Assembly: GCA_002427975.1 (NCBI GenBank) | Contig: DIZT01000315.1 | Span: 13,275-24,611, forward strand | Direction of reading: 5' to 3' | Length of the DNA stretch: 11,337 nucleotides | From: Micrococcaceae bacterium UBA6021 | GTDB lineage: Bacteria > Actinomycetota > Actinomycetes > Actinomycetales > Micrococcaceae | Part shown: piece after piece, positions 5,058 through 11,337 of the stretch | How the letters are laid out: each line of letters begins with the position of its first letter | How positions within the stretch are numbered: position 1 is the first letter of the stretch | Notes under the pieces: generated by a model | The model's database searches: none | What the model saw: the letters and a program-made list of their open reading frames with translations, nothing else | What the model was told of the DNA's origin: nothing | Program-made: the position numbers and the translations under genes

Positions 5058-7157
5058 ATGAGCCTTGCCCAGGAGATCAACCGCGTCGTCGCTCCGTTCG
5101 AAGTCATCAGCGAGTTCCAGCCGGCAGGTGACCAGCCCGCTGCCATCGTGGAACTGACGGAGCGGATCAGGAACGGCGAAAAGGACGTTGTTCTGCTGGG
5201 TGCCACCGGTACCGGCAAGAGCGCCACCACGGCCTGGCTCATCGAGCAGGTCCAGCGGCCAACCCTGGTCATGGTGCAGAACAAGACCCTGGCTGCCCAG
5301 CTAGCCAACGAATTCCGTGAACTCCTGCCCAACAACGCGGTGGAGTACTTCGTTTCCTACTACGACTACTACCAGCCTGAGGCGTACGTGGCGCAGACGG
5401 ACACCTTCATCGAAAAGGACTCCTCTATCAACGAGGAAGTTGAACGGCTCCGCCACTCCGCCACCAATGCCCTGCTGACCCGCCGTGACGTCATCGTGGT
5501 CGCCACGGTGTCCTGCATCTACGGCCTGGGCACACCGGAGGAATACATTGCCGGCATGGTCACGCTCCGCAAGGGGGCGCAGATGAACCGCGACGACCTG
5601 CTCCGGAAATTCGTCGCCATGCAATACGCGCGCAACGACATGGACTTCCACCGCGGCACGTTCCGGGTCCGCGGCGACACCGTGGAAATCATCCCGATGT
5701 ACGAGGAACTGGCCATCCGGATTGAATTCTTCGGCGACGAGATTGAGAACATCCATACGCTCCATCCGCTGACCGGCGAGCTGATCCGGGACGAAGAGGA
5801 AATGTACGTCTTCCCGGCCTCGCACTATGTGGCCGGTCCCGAGCGGATGGCCCGGGCCATCAAGCGGATCGAGGATGAACTCGCCGAGCGGCTGCAGGTC
5901 CTGGAAAGCCAGAACAAGCTGGTGGAAGCCCAGCGGCTCCGGATGCGCACGACCTACGACCTTGAAATGATGCAGCAGATGGGCTTCTGCAACGGCATCG
6001 AGAACTACTCCTCGCACATTGACGGCCGCGCCCGCGGAACCGCTCCGCACTGCCTCATCGACTACTTCCCGGACGACTTCCTGCTGGTGATCGACGAATC
6101 CCACGTCACCGTGCCGCAGATCGGCGCCATGTACGAAGGTGACATGTCCCGCAAGCGGAACCTTGTGGACTTCGGCTTCCGCCTGCCGTCGGCCATGGAC
6201 AACCGTCCGCTCAAATGGGACGAGTTCCTCCAACGCGTCGGCCAGACGGTCTACCTGTCGGCCACTCCGGGCAAGTACGAACTTGGCAAGGCTGACGGCT
6301 TCGTGCAGCAGATCATCCGGCCCACCGGACTGATCGACCCCGAGGTGGTGGTCAAGCCCACCAAGGGCCAGATCGATGATCTGCTGGGCGAGATCAAGAC
6401 CCGGACAGCGAAGAATGAACGCGTCCTGGTCACCACACTGACCAAGCGGATGGCGGAGGACCTCACCGACTACCTGCTGGGCCACGGCATCAAAGTTGAG
6501 TACCTGCACTCCGACGTGGACACCCTCCGCCGGGTGGAACTGCTACGTGAACTCCGGATGGGTGTCTTCGACGTCCTGGTGGGCATCAACCTGCTCCGCG
6601 AAGGCCTTGACCTGCCTGAGGTCTCGCTGGTGAGCATCCTGGACGCAGACAAGGAAGGTTTCCTGCGGTCCTCCACCTCGCTGATCCAGACCATCGGCCG
6701 TGCCGCCCGCAACGTGTCCGGCCAGGTCCACATGTACGCCGACCGCATCACGGACTCCATGGCCCACGCCATCGACGAGACCAACCGGCGCCGCGCCATC
6801 CAAGTGGCTTACAACACGGAAAAGGGCATCGATCCGCAGCCGCTGCGGAAGAAGATTGCTGACATTACCGACCAGCTGGCCAAGGAAGACGCCGACACCC
6901 AGGAGCTGCTGAACAACAACCGGCTGGCCAAGGGGGCCAAGCGTGGCAAGTCCGCGGCCAAGGGCGCGGCGCAGGTCCGCAAGGACGGCCTCGCGGCGGC
7001 ACCGGCCGAAGACCTCGTTGGCCTCATCGAGCAGCTGACCGAGCAGATGCACGGCGCCGCCGCCGAACTGCAGTTCGAGGTGGCCGCACGGATCCGCGAC
7101 GAGGTCGGTGAACTCAAGAAGGAGCTCCGCCAGATGCAGGCAGCCGGCCACGCCTAG
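5058..7157 (+). CDS. uvrB: Excinuclease ABC subunit B (UvrB)
   Basis: This is the 699-residue damage-verifying helicase-like subunit of nucleotide excision repair. It is loaded by UvrA, opens the DNA around a lesion, and recruits UvrC for incision. Visible elements in order: F20-QPAGDQP; Walker A GATGTGKS (G48-S55); the DNA-clamping beta-hairpin region with [11 protein letters not shown] (101-111); the UvrA-binding/insertion region; Walker B DESH (D346-H349); helicase motif [11 protein letters not shown] (from Q544); and a C-terminal UVR domain ([20 protein letters not shown] onward, about residues 650-690) that contacts UvrC. Between the helicase core and the UVR domain is a Lys/Ala-rich linker ([19 protein letters not shown]). 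Length and motifs are normal and intact. The ATG at 5058 gives a typical N-terminus ([16 protein letters not shown]) and fits a leaderless promoter. The gene is probably transcribed on its own, with possible read-through from coaE. Confidence 0.98.
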   Translation: MSLAQEINRVVAPFEVISEFQPAGDQPAAIVELTERIRNGEKDVVLLGATGTGKSATTAWLIEQVQRPTLVMVQNKTLAAQLANEFRELLPNNAVEYFVSYYDYYQPEAYVAQTDTFIEKDSSINEEVERLRHSATNALLTRRDVIVVATVSCIYGLGTPEEYIAGMVTLRKGAQMNRDDLLRKFVAMQYARNDMDFHRGTFRVRGDTVEIIPMYEELAIRIEFFGDEIENIHTLHPLTGELIRDEEEMYVFPASHYVAGPERMARAIKRIEDELAERLQVLESQNKLVEAQRLRMRTTYDLEMMQQMGFCNGIENYSSHIDGRARGTAPHCLIDYFPDDFLLVIDESHVTVPQIGAMYEGDMSRKRNLVDFGFRLPSAMDNRPLKWDEFLQRVGQTVYLSATPGKYELGKADGFVQQIIRPTGLIDPEVVVKPTKGQIDDLLGEIKTRTAKNERVLVTTLTKRMAEDLTDYLLGHGIKVEYLHSDVDTLRRVELLRELRMGVFDVLVGINLLREGLDLPEVSLVSILDADKEGFLRSSTSLIQTIGRAARNVSGQVHMYADRITDSMAHAIDETNRRRAIQVAYNTEKGIDPQPLRKKIADITDQLAKEDADTQELLNNNRLAKGAKRGKSAAKGAAQVRKDGLAAAPAEDLVGLIEQLTEQMHGAAAELQFEVAARIRDEVGELKKELRQMQAAGHA

Positions 7158-7182
7158 GGCGGCGGCAGTGCGGCACCTGCTG

Positions 7183-7188
7183 TAGAGT
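7183..7188 (+). promoter_or_regulatory. Putative -10 box upstream of the riboswitch and TerC gene
   Basis: TAGAGT lies 26 bp after the uvrB stop and would place the RNA start at about 7194-7196, just before the conserved 5' part of the yybP-ykoY aptamer. The position therefore agrees with the start of the riboswitch. No strong -35 box is visible. Confidence 0.45.
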
Positions 7189-7194
7189 TAACGA

Positions 7195-7313
7195 CACGTA
7201 GGGGAGTATCCCGAGCGCTACGATCGTCAACACGCCAGGCATGGTTGCCTGGCCGGGCGTAGCGGGCCGCCACATCAGCACCAAGTGCACAGGTTGGCCG
7301 GAGAGACTTACAC
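7195..7313 (+). promoter_or_regulatory. yybP-ykoY manganese riboswitch
   Basis: Two conserved segments of the yybP-ykoY aptamer are present: GTAGGGGAGTA (7198-7208) at the 5' side and CCGGAGAGAC (7298-7307) at the 3' side; these form the two loops that meet around Mn2+. Between them are nested perfect stems: CGCTACG (7216-7222) with CGTAGCG (7258-7264), and inside it GCCAGGCA/TGCCTGGC (7234-7253, TGGT loop). The family senses Mn2+ and commonly precedes TerC-type, MntP-type or P-type ATPase Mn exporters, switching them on when Mn2+ is high. Here it ends about 20 nt before the ribosome binding site of the TerC-family gene, with no terminator between, so control of translation is more likely than attenuation. 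The outer boundaries are approximate. Confidence 0.88.
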
Positions 7314-7331
7314 CGCTTCTGTGTACCCTGC

Positions 7332-7337
7332 GAAAGG
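7332..7337 (+). promoter_or_regulatory. Ribosome binding site that sets the TerC-family start
   Basis: GAAAGG lies 7 nt before a GTG at 7345. An upstream in-frame GTG at 7285 falls inside the riboswitch aptamer and would add 20 non-family residues, so 7345 is the start. CCCTGCG (7326-7332), directly before this site, can pair with CGTAGGG (7197-7203) at the riboswitch 5' edge with one G-U pair, a possible route to expose or hide the site. Confidence 0.6.
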
Positions 7338-7344
7338 CCACCCT

Positions 7345-8373
7345 GTGCTCGATTTGCCCGTGTGGTTCGAGGTCGGCTCTCTTGTCGTCCTCGGCCTGAT
7401 CCTCCTGATTGACCTCCTGCTGGTTCTCCGGCGTCCCCATGAACCTTCCATGAAGGAAGCCGGCCTGTGGGTGGGGTTTTACGTCACGCTCGCGCTGGTG
7501 TTCGCCGGGGCCATGTTCGCCTTCACAGGACCCGAGTTCGGCGGCCAGTTCGTGGCCGGCTGGGTCACCGAATACAGCCTCAGCATCGACAACCTGTTTG
7601 TCTTCATCATCATCATGGCCCGGTTCTCCGTACCCCGGAAGTACCAGCAGGAGGTGCTGATGGTGGGCATCATCATCGCGCTGATCCTGCGCGGCATCTT
7701 CATCCTCCTCGGCGCCATCGTGATCGAGCAGTTCAGCTGGGTCTTCTACATCTTCGGTGCGTTCCTGCTCTGGACCGCCTGGAAGCAGGCCCAGGATGAA
7801 GGTGAGGACGAGGAGGACAAGGAAAATCCGCTCATCGCCCGGATCCGCAAGGTCATCCCGATGTCCGAGAAGTTCGACGGCGGCAAGCTGCGCACCATGG
7901 TCGACGGTAAGAAGGTCTTCACCCCCATGGTGATCGTCTTCATCACCATCGGCCTGACCGATCTCCTCTTCGCCGTTGACTCCATTCCCGCGATCTTCGG
8001 CCTCACCCAGAGCCCGTTCATCGTGTTCACCGCCAACCTGTTCGCCCTGATGGGCCTGCGCCAGCTGTACTTCCTGCTGGGCGGCCTGATGAACCGCCTG
8101 ATCTACCTGAAGCACGCACTGTCCTTCATCCTGGCGTTCATTGGCGTCAAGCTGGTACTCCACGCCATGCACGTGAACGAACTGCCGTTCATCAACGGCG
8201 GCAAGCACATCGAATGGGCTCCGGAGATCCCCACGTTCGTGTCCCTGGCCGTCATCGTCGGCACCATTATCGTCGCCGTGATTGCCAGCCTCATCAGCTC
8301 CAAGGCAAAGGCAGCCCCTCTGGATTCCCGCCTCGAGGAAGACGCCAAGAAGAGTCTCAGCGACGTCGAGTAG
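7345..8373 (+). CDS. TerC-family integral membrane protein, probable Mn2+ exporter
   Basis: This is a 342-residue polytopic membrane protein of the TerC/Alx family. Hydrophobic segments are visible at about residues 9-28, 42-61, 82-93, 104-126, 130-147, 193-212, 222-240, 257-275 and 297-317. Acidic residues in the membrane, typical of the family, are in EYSLSIDNLFVF (D82) and LTDLLFAVDSIPAIFG (D206, D212). Between them lies an acidic cytoplasmic loop (DEGEDEEDKE, about 151-160), and the tail is charged (EEDAKKSLSD). Related proteins (Alx in E. coli, YkoY/YceF in Bacillus) move Mn2+ out of the cytoplasm, protecting from Mn excess and supplying exported enzymes. The Mn riboswitch directly upstream supports the same substrate here. 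GTG at 7345 is chosen for its GAAAGG site and because MLDLPVWFEVGSLV is the usual N-terminus. The gene ends before a strong terminator, so it is monocistronic. Despite the family name, tellurite resistance is not implied. Confidence 0.94.
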   Translation: MLDLPVWFEVGSLVVLGLILLIDLLLVLRRPHEPSMKEAGLWVGFYVTLALVFAGAMFAFTGPEFGGQFVAGWVTEYSLSIDNLFVFIIIMARFSVPRKYQQEVLMVGIIIALILRGIFILLGAIVIEQFSWVFYIFGAFLLWTAWKQAQDEGEDEEDKENPLIARIRKVIPMSEKFDGGKLRTMVDGKKVFTPMVIVFITIGLTDLLFAVDSIPAIFGLTQSPFIVFTANLFALMGLRQLYFLLGGLMNRLIYLKHALSFILAFIGVKLVLHAMHVNELPFINGGKHIEWAPEIPTFVSLAVIVGTIIVAVIASLISSKAKAAPLDSRLEEDAKKSLSDVE

Positions 8374-8395
8374 GCGTTCTGGCCCCACCCTCTCT

Positions 8396-8440
8396 GCAAG
8401 CAATCCCGGCCGCCCCGCAGCCGGGATTGCTTGCTTTAAT
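8396..8440 (+). terminator. Intrinsic terminator after the TerC-family gene
   Basis: A perfect 15-bp stem is formed by GCAAGCAATCCCGGC (8396-8410) and GCCGGGATTGCTTGC (8420-8434), with a 9-nt loop and TTTAAT right after. It starts 22 bp after the stop codon. The T-tract is short, but the stem is long and perfect. It isolates the riboswitch/TerC unit from the MFS gene downstream. Confidence 0.88.
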
Positions 8441-8470
8441 CTGCCTCTGCAGGACCCGTGCACGGAGGAC

Positions 8471-8476
8471 TATGCT
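8471..8476 (+). promoter_or_regulatory. Putative leaderless -10 box of the MFS gene
   Basis: TATGCT is followed by exactly 6 nt and the ATG at 8483. A GGAGG at 8464-8468 is 14 nt from that ATG, too far to act as a Shine-Dalgarno, and would lie upstream of the predicted transcript. The box sits just downstream of the terminator, as expected for an independent promoter. Confidence 0.5.
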
Positions 8477-8482
8477 CGGACC

Positions 8483-9826
8483 ATGGCACGCACCGTGATG
8501 ACGGAAACCGGAGTGCGCCACGTGCAGCGTCGCACAGTGGCAGTGCTGAGTGTGGCCCAGATCTTTGCGGGGATCGGAACCGGAGCGACAGTTTCCATCG
8601 GTTCCATCCTTGCCGTGGACCTGTCGGGTTCCAGTGCGTGGGCGGGTGCCGTGGCCACGGTCACGACCTTGGGAGCCGCGCTGGCGGCGTTGCCCCTCGC
8701 CTCGCTGGCCGACCGGCGCGGACGCAGGATCGGCCAGGTCACGGGACTGTCCGCCGCACTCGTGGGCGCCGTACTGATCGTGTTGTCGGTGGTCTCCGGC
8801 CTTTTTATCCTGCTTGTCATGGGCGCCGGGGGTATTGGCGTGGGCGCCGCAGCCACCCTGCAGGCGCGTTTCGCCGCCGTCGACCTGGCCGATGCCGAAC
8901 ACCGCGGCAGGGCGCTTTCGGCGGTGGTGTGGGCGGTAACCGTCGGAGCTGTCGCCGGACCGAACCTGATCCAACCGGGCGCCGTTGTGGGGCAGGCCCT
9001 GGGTCTGCCCCCGGTTGCCGGTCCGTTCGTCATATCAGCGGCCGGACTCCTGCTGGCAACCATCCTGCTTTTTGTGGGCCTCAGGCCGGACCCGCTGCTG
9101 CTCGCGCGGGAACTGGCCACCGGCAAGGCCACCGGCCAGCCCGCGGCCAACCAGGCAACTGTCGCCGGCCAGCCCGGAGCCGGTGGCGGTTCACTGGTCC
9201 GCGGGCTGCGGGCGATCCGGCAGTCCAGGGCTGCGTGGCTGGCGCTGGCCGCCGTCGTCGGAGCCCACGGCGTAATGGTGGGCGTGATGTCCATGACTCC
9301 GCTGCACCTGCAGGAACTGGTGGCCGGGCCGGGCCATGCCGGGCACGCCGCAACCGGCGCCGTGCTGGTCATTATCGGCTTCACCATCTCCCTGCACATC
9401 GCGGGGATGTTCGCGTTGTCTCCCGTCATGGGCTGGCTGACTGACAAGGCCGGCAGGACAGAAACAATCATGATCGGCTTCGCCACAATGATCGTCGCTG
9501 TTGCCGTAGCCGGCTTCGGCCAGGCGTCCACCGTCGCAGTGGCAGTTGGGCTGGTCCTGCTGGGCATGGGCTGGTCAGCATCAACCATTTCCGGTTCCAC
9601 CCTCCTGGCCGAGAGCGTCGGCCAGGAGTCCCGAGTTGTGGTCCAGGGCGTGTCGGACATGCTTATGGGAGTCGCCGGCGCGGTGGGCGGTGCCACCTCG
9701 GGCCTGATCCTGAGCGGGGCCGGCTACCTGGGGCTGAACATGGCCGGCGCCCTGGTGGGAACGGTTGTCCTTGGCGCGGCCTTCGTGACGTTCCTGGCGG
9801 GGCGTCGCCGTTCAGGCGCCGGCTGA
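8483..9826 (+). CDS. Major facilitator superfamily (MFS) transporter
   Basis: The product is a 447-residue protein with about twelve hydrophobic segments in two halves, separated by a polar Ala/Gly/Gln-rich central loop (GKATGQPAANQATVAGQ and beyond). The MFS motif A between TM2 and TM3 is clear: LASLADRRGRRIG (D77, R81, R82). Its echo in the second half is SPVMGWLTDKAGRTETI. The family moves small solutes or drugs by proton-driven symport or antiport. The type of motif A and layout fit a drug-efflux or general solute carrier, but the substrate cannot be read from sequence. ATG at 8483 fits the leaderless promoter; an in-frame ATG at 8498 would remove five residues. The frame is open further upstream through the terminator, which is not coding. 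The 3' end overlaps the convergent hydrolase gene by 15 bp. Confidence 0.93.
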   Translation: MARTVMTETGVRHVQRRTVAVLSVAQIFAGIGTGATVSIGSILAVDLSGSSAWAGAVATVTTLGAALAALPLASLADRRGRRIGQVTGLSAALVGAVLIVLSVVSGLFILLVMGAGGIGVGAAATLQARFAAVDLADAEHRGRALSAVVWAVTVGAVAGPNLIQPGAVVGQALGLPPVAGPFVISAAGLLLATILLFVGLRPDPLLLARELATGKATGQPAANQATVAGQPGAGGGSLVRGLRAIRQSRAAWLALAAVVGAHGVMVGVMSMTPLHLQELVAGPGHAGHAATGAVLVIIGFTISLHIAGMFALSPVMGWLTDKAGRTETIMIGFATMIVAVAVAGFGQASTVAVAVGLVLLGMGWSASTISGSTLLAESVGQESRVVVQGVSDMLMGVAGAVGGATSGLILSGAGYLGLNMAGALVGTVVLGAAFVTFLAGRRRSGAG

Positions 9827-11191
9827 CGTGGCAGCGGAGCGCACCAGGCCCAGCAGGCGGCCGAAAATGGCCTCGCCGTCGTCGGCAATGCCGTCATGGT
9901 GGAAATCTGCCGTCTCCCACACCTGGAGCCCGCGGACCGCAGCGGCCGTTTCGAGCGAAAGGCCACGGTCCACGTAGATGTCGTTCCGGTACACCGCGGC
10001 GGCAATGGGGACGCTGTTGACGGCAAGCTGCGCGCCGTCGTAAAGCGGAGTCCAGTCCGTTTTGGCGGCGAGCAGGTGGGCAACCTGCCGCAGCGGCTGC
10101 AGCGCAGGATCCTGCTCGAAGTACCACGGGTAGACCATCTCGCCGGTCAGCAGCAGCGGCTCGGCATCAGGATGGAACTGCGGGTACTCCTGCAGCACCC
10201 GCCAGGCAGCCCAGTCGGTGGCCTGCCCCTGACCGTAGATGGACTCGTGCAGCAGGGCGTAGAGGGGGTTGGCCAGGCGGGACACGATCCCCTGGACCTG
10301 TTCAAGGAAGCCATCGGAGAGCCGGTTGCCGTCCGCTGTCTGGGTGAAGGCATCCTCCAGCAGGTAGTGTAGGCCGTCCACCCTGGTGTTTCCACCCAGG
10401 AAAGACCCCACCATCTGGAACCGTTCCACGGTGAGCCTGCCGCCGTCGGGAAGGAACTCCGCGGTCCGGCGGAGGTGCCCGGCAATCCACTCCACCGTCA
10501 GCCGGTCTTCCGGATACCAGCCGAAGTATTCGGCGTTCCGTTCCGCGACGCGCTGGAAAGTGGCACGGTAGACGTCGTCCGCGGTGCCGGCGAGGGTCCC
10601 CAGGCCGCCGGTGATGAGGGCCTCCTTCAGCCCGGCAGGTGCGAACGAGAGGTAGGTGAGGGCGCAGAACCCGCCGTAGCTTTGGCCGTAGATGCTCCAC
10701 GGACCGGAGCCGAGCGCCGCGCGGATAAGTTCCGCGTCGGCAACGATCGAAGCCGCCCGGAAGTGCCCCAGGTAGGCAGCCTGCGCTTCCGCCGTGCCGC
10801 GCAGTGGCAGGGTGTTCCGGTCGATGGGTGATGAGAGGCCGGTTCCGCGCTGGTCCAGCATGAGGATCCGGAAGTCCTTCGCCGCGGCCTTGCTCCAGCC
10901 GCCCAGCGAATTGAGTCTGTTGCCGCGCCCGCCGGGTCCGCCCTGGAGGAACAGCAGCCAGGGAAGCTCCTGCGCTGCAGCCTCGGTGTGCGCTGCCGAG
11001 ACGTACTCCCGGGCGAACACTGTAATAGTCTCCGGGGCGGCACCGCTGCCCTCTTGCGCGAAGTGGTCCAGGGGCACGGTGAAGTAGTGTTCCGCGGTGC
11101 GCATGCCCCGGAATTCGTGACGCGCCCTGATGGTGTGCCGGACGGGCGTTTCCGTCTGCGGGGCCGTGGCGGAAGCCGCCTGCTCAGCCAC
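9812..11191 (-). CDS. Proline iminopeptidase-like alpha/beta hydrolase (peptidase family S33)
   Basis: This is a 459-residue cytoplasmic enzyme with no signal peptide. It opens with the S33 pattern FRGMRTAEHYFTVPLDH, then the oxyanion-loop motif FLQGGPGG (83-88, a variant of HGGPG), LMLDQRGTGLSSP, and the nucleophile elbow IYGQSYGGF with Ser171. The lid domain occupies about 195-340 (ERNAEYFGWYPED, MVGSFLGG). Near the end, RNDIYVD supplies the likely acid (D404) and ADFHHDGI the His (H432). Family members remove N-terminal proline, or a similar residue, from peptides; some have other esterase or amidase substrates. The GTG start at 11191 overlaps the end of the upstream GNAT gene by 8 nt (GTGGCTGA), so the two are probably one transcript with coupled translation. 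Met30 cannot be the start, since conserved residues precede it. The stop overlaps the convergent MFS gene by 15 bp. Confidence 0.92.
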   Translation of the reverse strand: MAEQAASATAPQTETPVRHTIRARHEFRGMRTAEHYFTVPLDHFAQEGSGAAPETITVFAREYVSAAHTEAAAQELPWLLFLQGGPGGRGNRLNSLGGWSKAAAKDFRILMLDQRGTGLSSPIDRNTLPLRGTAEAQAAYLGHFRAASIVADAELIRAALGSGPWSIYGQSYGGFCALTYLSFAPAGLKEALITGGLGTLAGTADDVYRATFQRVAERNAEYFGWYPEDRLTVEWIAGHLRRTAEFLPDGGRLTVERFQMVGSFLGGNTRVDGLHYLLEDAFTQTADGNRLSDGFLEQVQGIVSRLANPLYALLHESIYGQGQATDWAAWRVLQEYPQFHPDAEPLLLTGEMVYPWYFEQDPALQPLRQVAHLLAAKTDWTPLYDGAQLAVNSVPIAAAVYRNDIYVDRGLSLETAAAVRGLQVWETADFHHDGIADDGEAIFGRLLGLVRSAATSAGA

Positions 11192-11337
11192 GGACGCCCG
11201 CTACGGTGCTGGTGCCGAAGTGAGCCAGCGCGTCACCGGTCAGCCGGAACATGGACCAGCCGTCCATGAGGCGGGCGCCGAGGCTCCGGTAGAAGTTGAT
11301 GGACGGCTCGTTCCAGTCCAGGACGCTCCACTCAACG
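11184..11337 (-). CDS. GNAT-family N-acetyltransferase, C-terminal end (partial)
   Basis: Only the last 50 codons are in the window. They read VEWSVLDWNEPSINFYRSLG, then ARLMDGWSMFRLTGDALAHF and a short tail, ending at TGA 11186-11184. The WSVLDWNEPSINFYRSLGA segment is the C-terminal signature of GNAT acetyltransferases of the diamine/spermidine-acetyltransferase-like type: the Asn-x-x-x-x-x-Phe-Tyr helix next to acetyl-CoA, followed by the final strand. Such enzymes transfer acetyl from acetyl-CoA to an amine; the substrate here cannot be told. The gene runs off the right edge. It leads the minus-strand unit with the iminopeptidase-like gene, which starts 8 nt inside its end. It is a separate gene from the truncated GNAT at 2702-2995. 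Confidence 0.85.
   Translation of the reverse strand, partial: VEWSVLDWNEPSINFYRSLGARLMDGWSMFRLTGDALAHFGTSTVAGVRG

Noticed and set aside
5301..6509. Long open frame (402 codons) on the minus strand inside uvrB
   Set aside because: It is antisense to a fully conserved uvrB; His/Val/Asp-rich nonsense composition typical of the opposite strand of a GC-rich gene.
7285..7344. Upstream GTG start for the TerC-family protein
   Set aside because: It lies inside the Mn riboswitch aptamer; the extra 20 residues are not family-like, and a better ribosome binding site serves GTG 7345.
7114..8463. Long minus-strand open frame opposite the TerC-family gene
   Set aside because: It runs across the riboswitch and the terminator on the wrong strand; composition (His, Asp, Gln, Glu repeats) is that of an antisense shadow.
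8282..8482. N-terminal extension of the MFS frame into the TerC-family gene
   Set aside because: It overlaps the end of that gene in another frame and reads through a strong terminator; the -10 box at 8471 places the start at 8483.
8470..9696. Long minus-strand open frame opposite the MFS gene
   Set aside because: Ser/Thr/Pro/Ala-rich antisense shadow of a clear membrane transporter; no motif or start signal.
1..11337. CRISPR arrays, tRNA or rRNA genes, insertion-sequence transposases
   Set aside because: No regularly spaced direct repeats, no tRNA-like cloverleaf ends noticed, and no transposase or integrase motif in any frame I read.

Overview
The window looks like chromosome of a high-GC Gram-positive actinobacterium, most probably of the Arthrobacter/Pseudarthrobacter group (Micrococcaceae). 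The grounds are: GC-rich housekeeping genes (40/60 GC by hand count at 5881-5940); a CoaE-GrpB fusion as found in actinobacteria; repeated promoter -10 boxes placed exactly 6 nt before a start codon, as in leaderless actinobacterial genes; and protein sequences that read like that group. The genus is an inference.

Left part (1-2995) is a mosaic of broken and accessory pieces. On the minus strand there is a secreted DUF916-type (WxL-associated) surface protein that runs off the left edge and carries an apparent one-base frameshift, preceded by only the last 21 codons of another secreted protein. Then, on the plus strand and with lower GC (32/60 and 33/60 in two sampled lines), comes a compact secretion cassette: a possible 30-residue hydrophobic peptide, a META/HslJ-like lipoprotein, and a secreted chymotrypsin-fold serine protease with a pro-region. 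On the right the cassette abuts a short RHS-like scrap and a GNAT acetyltransferase cut off half way. Gene remnants at both ends suggest an insertion, replacement or rearrangement hotspot.

Middle part (2979-7157) is conserved core. A YigZ/IMPACT-family gene on the minus strand is divergent from coaE (dephospho-CoA kinase fused to a GrpB domain), across a 94-bp gap with two putative leaderless promoters and a palindrome. coaE is followed by uvrB (excinuclease subunit B), which has its own putative leaderless promoter.

Right part (7158-11337): a yybP-ykoY manganese riboswitch precedes a TerC-family membrane protein, probably a Mn2+ exporter, which ends in a strong intrinsic terminator. Next is an MFS transporter, again with a leaderless-type promoter. 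It converges with, and overlaps by 15 bp, a minus-strand two-gene unit: a GNAT acetyltransferase (only its C-terminus is in the window) and a proline-iminopeptidase-like alpha/beta hydrolase whose start overlaps the GNAT stop.

The most unusual material is the lipoprotein/protease cassette and its scarred borders. The clearest regulatory elements are the riboswitch, the terminator and the repeated TANNNT-N6-start arrangement.
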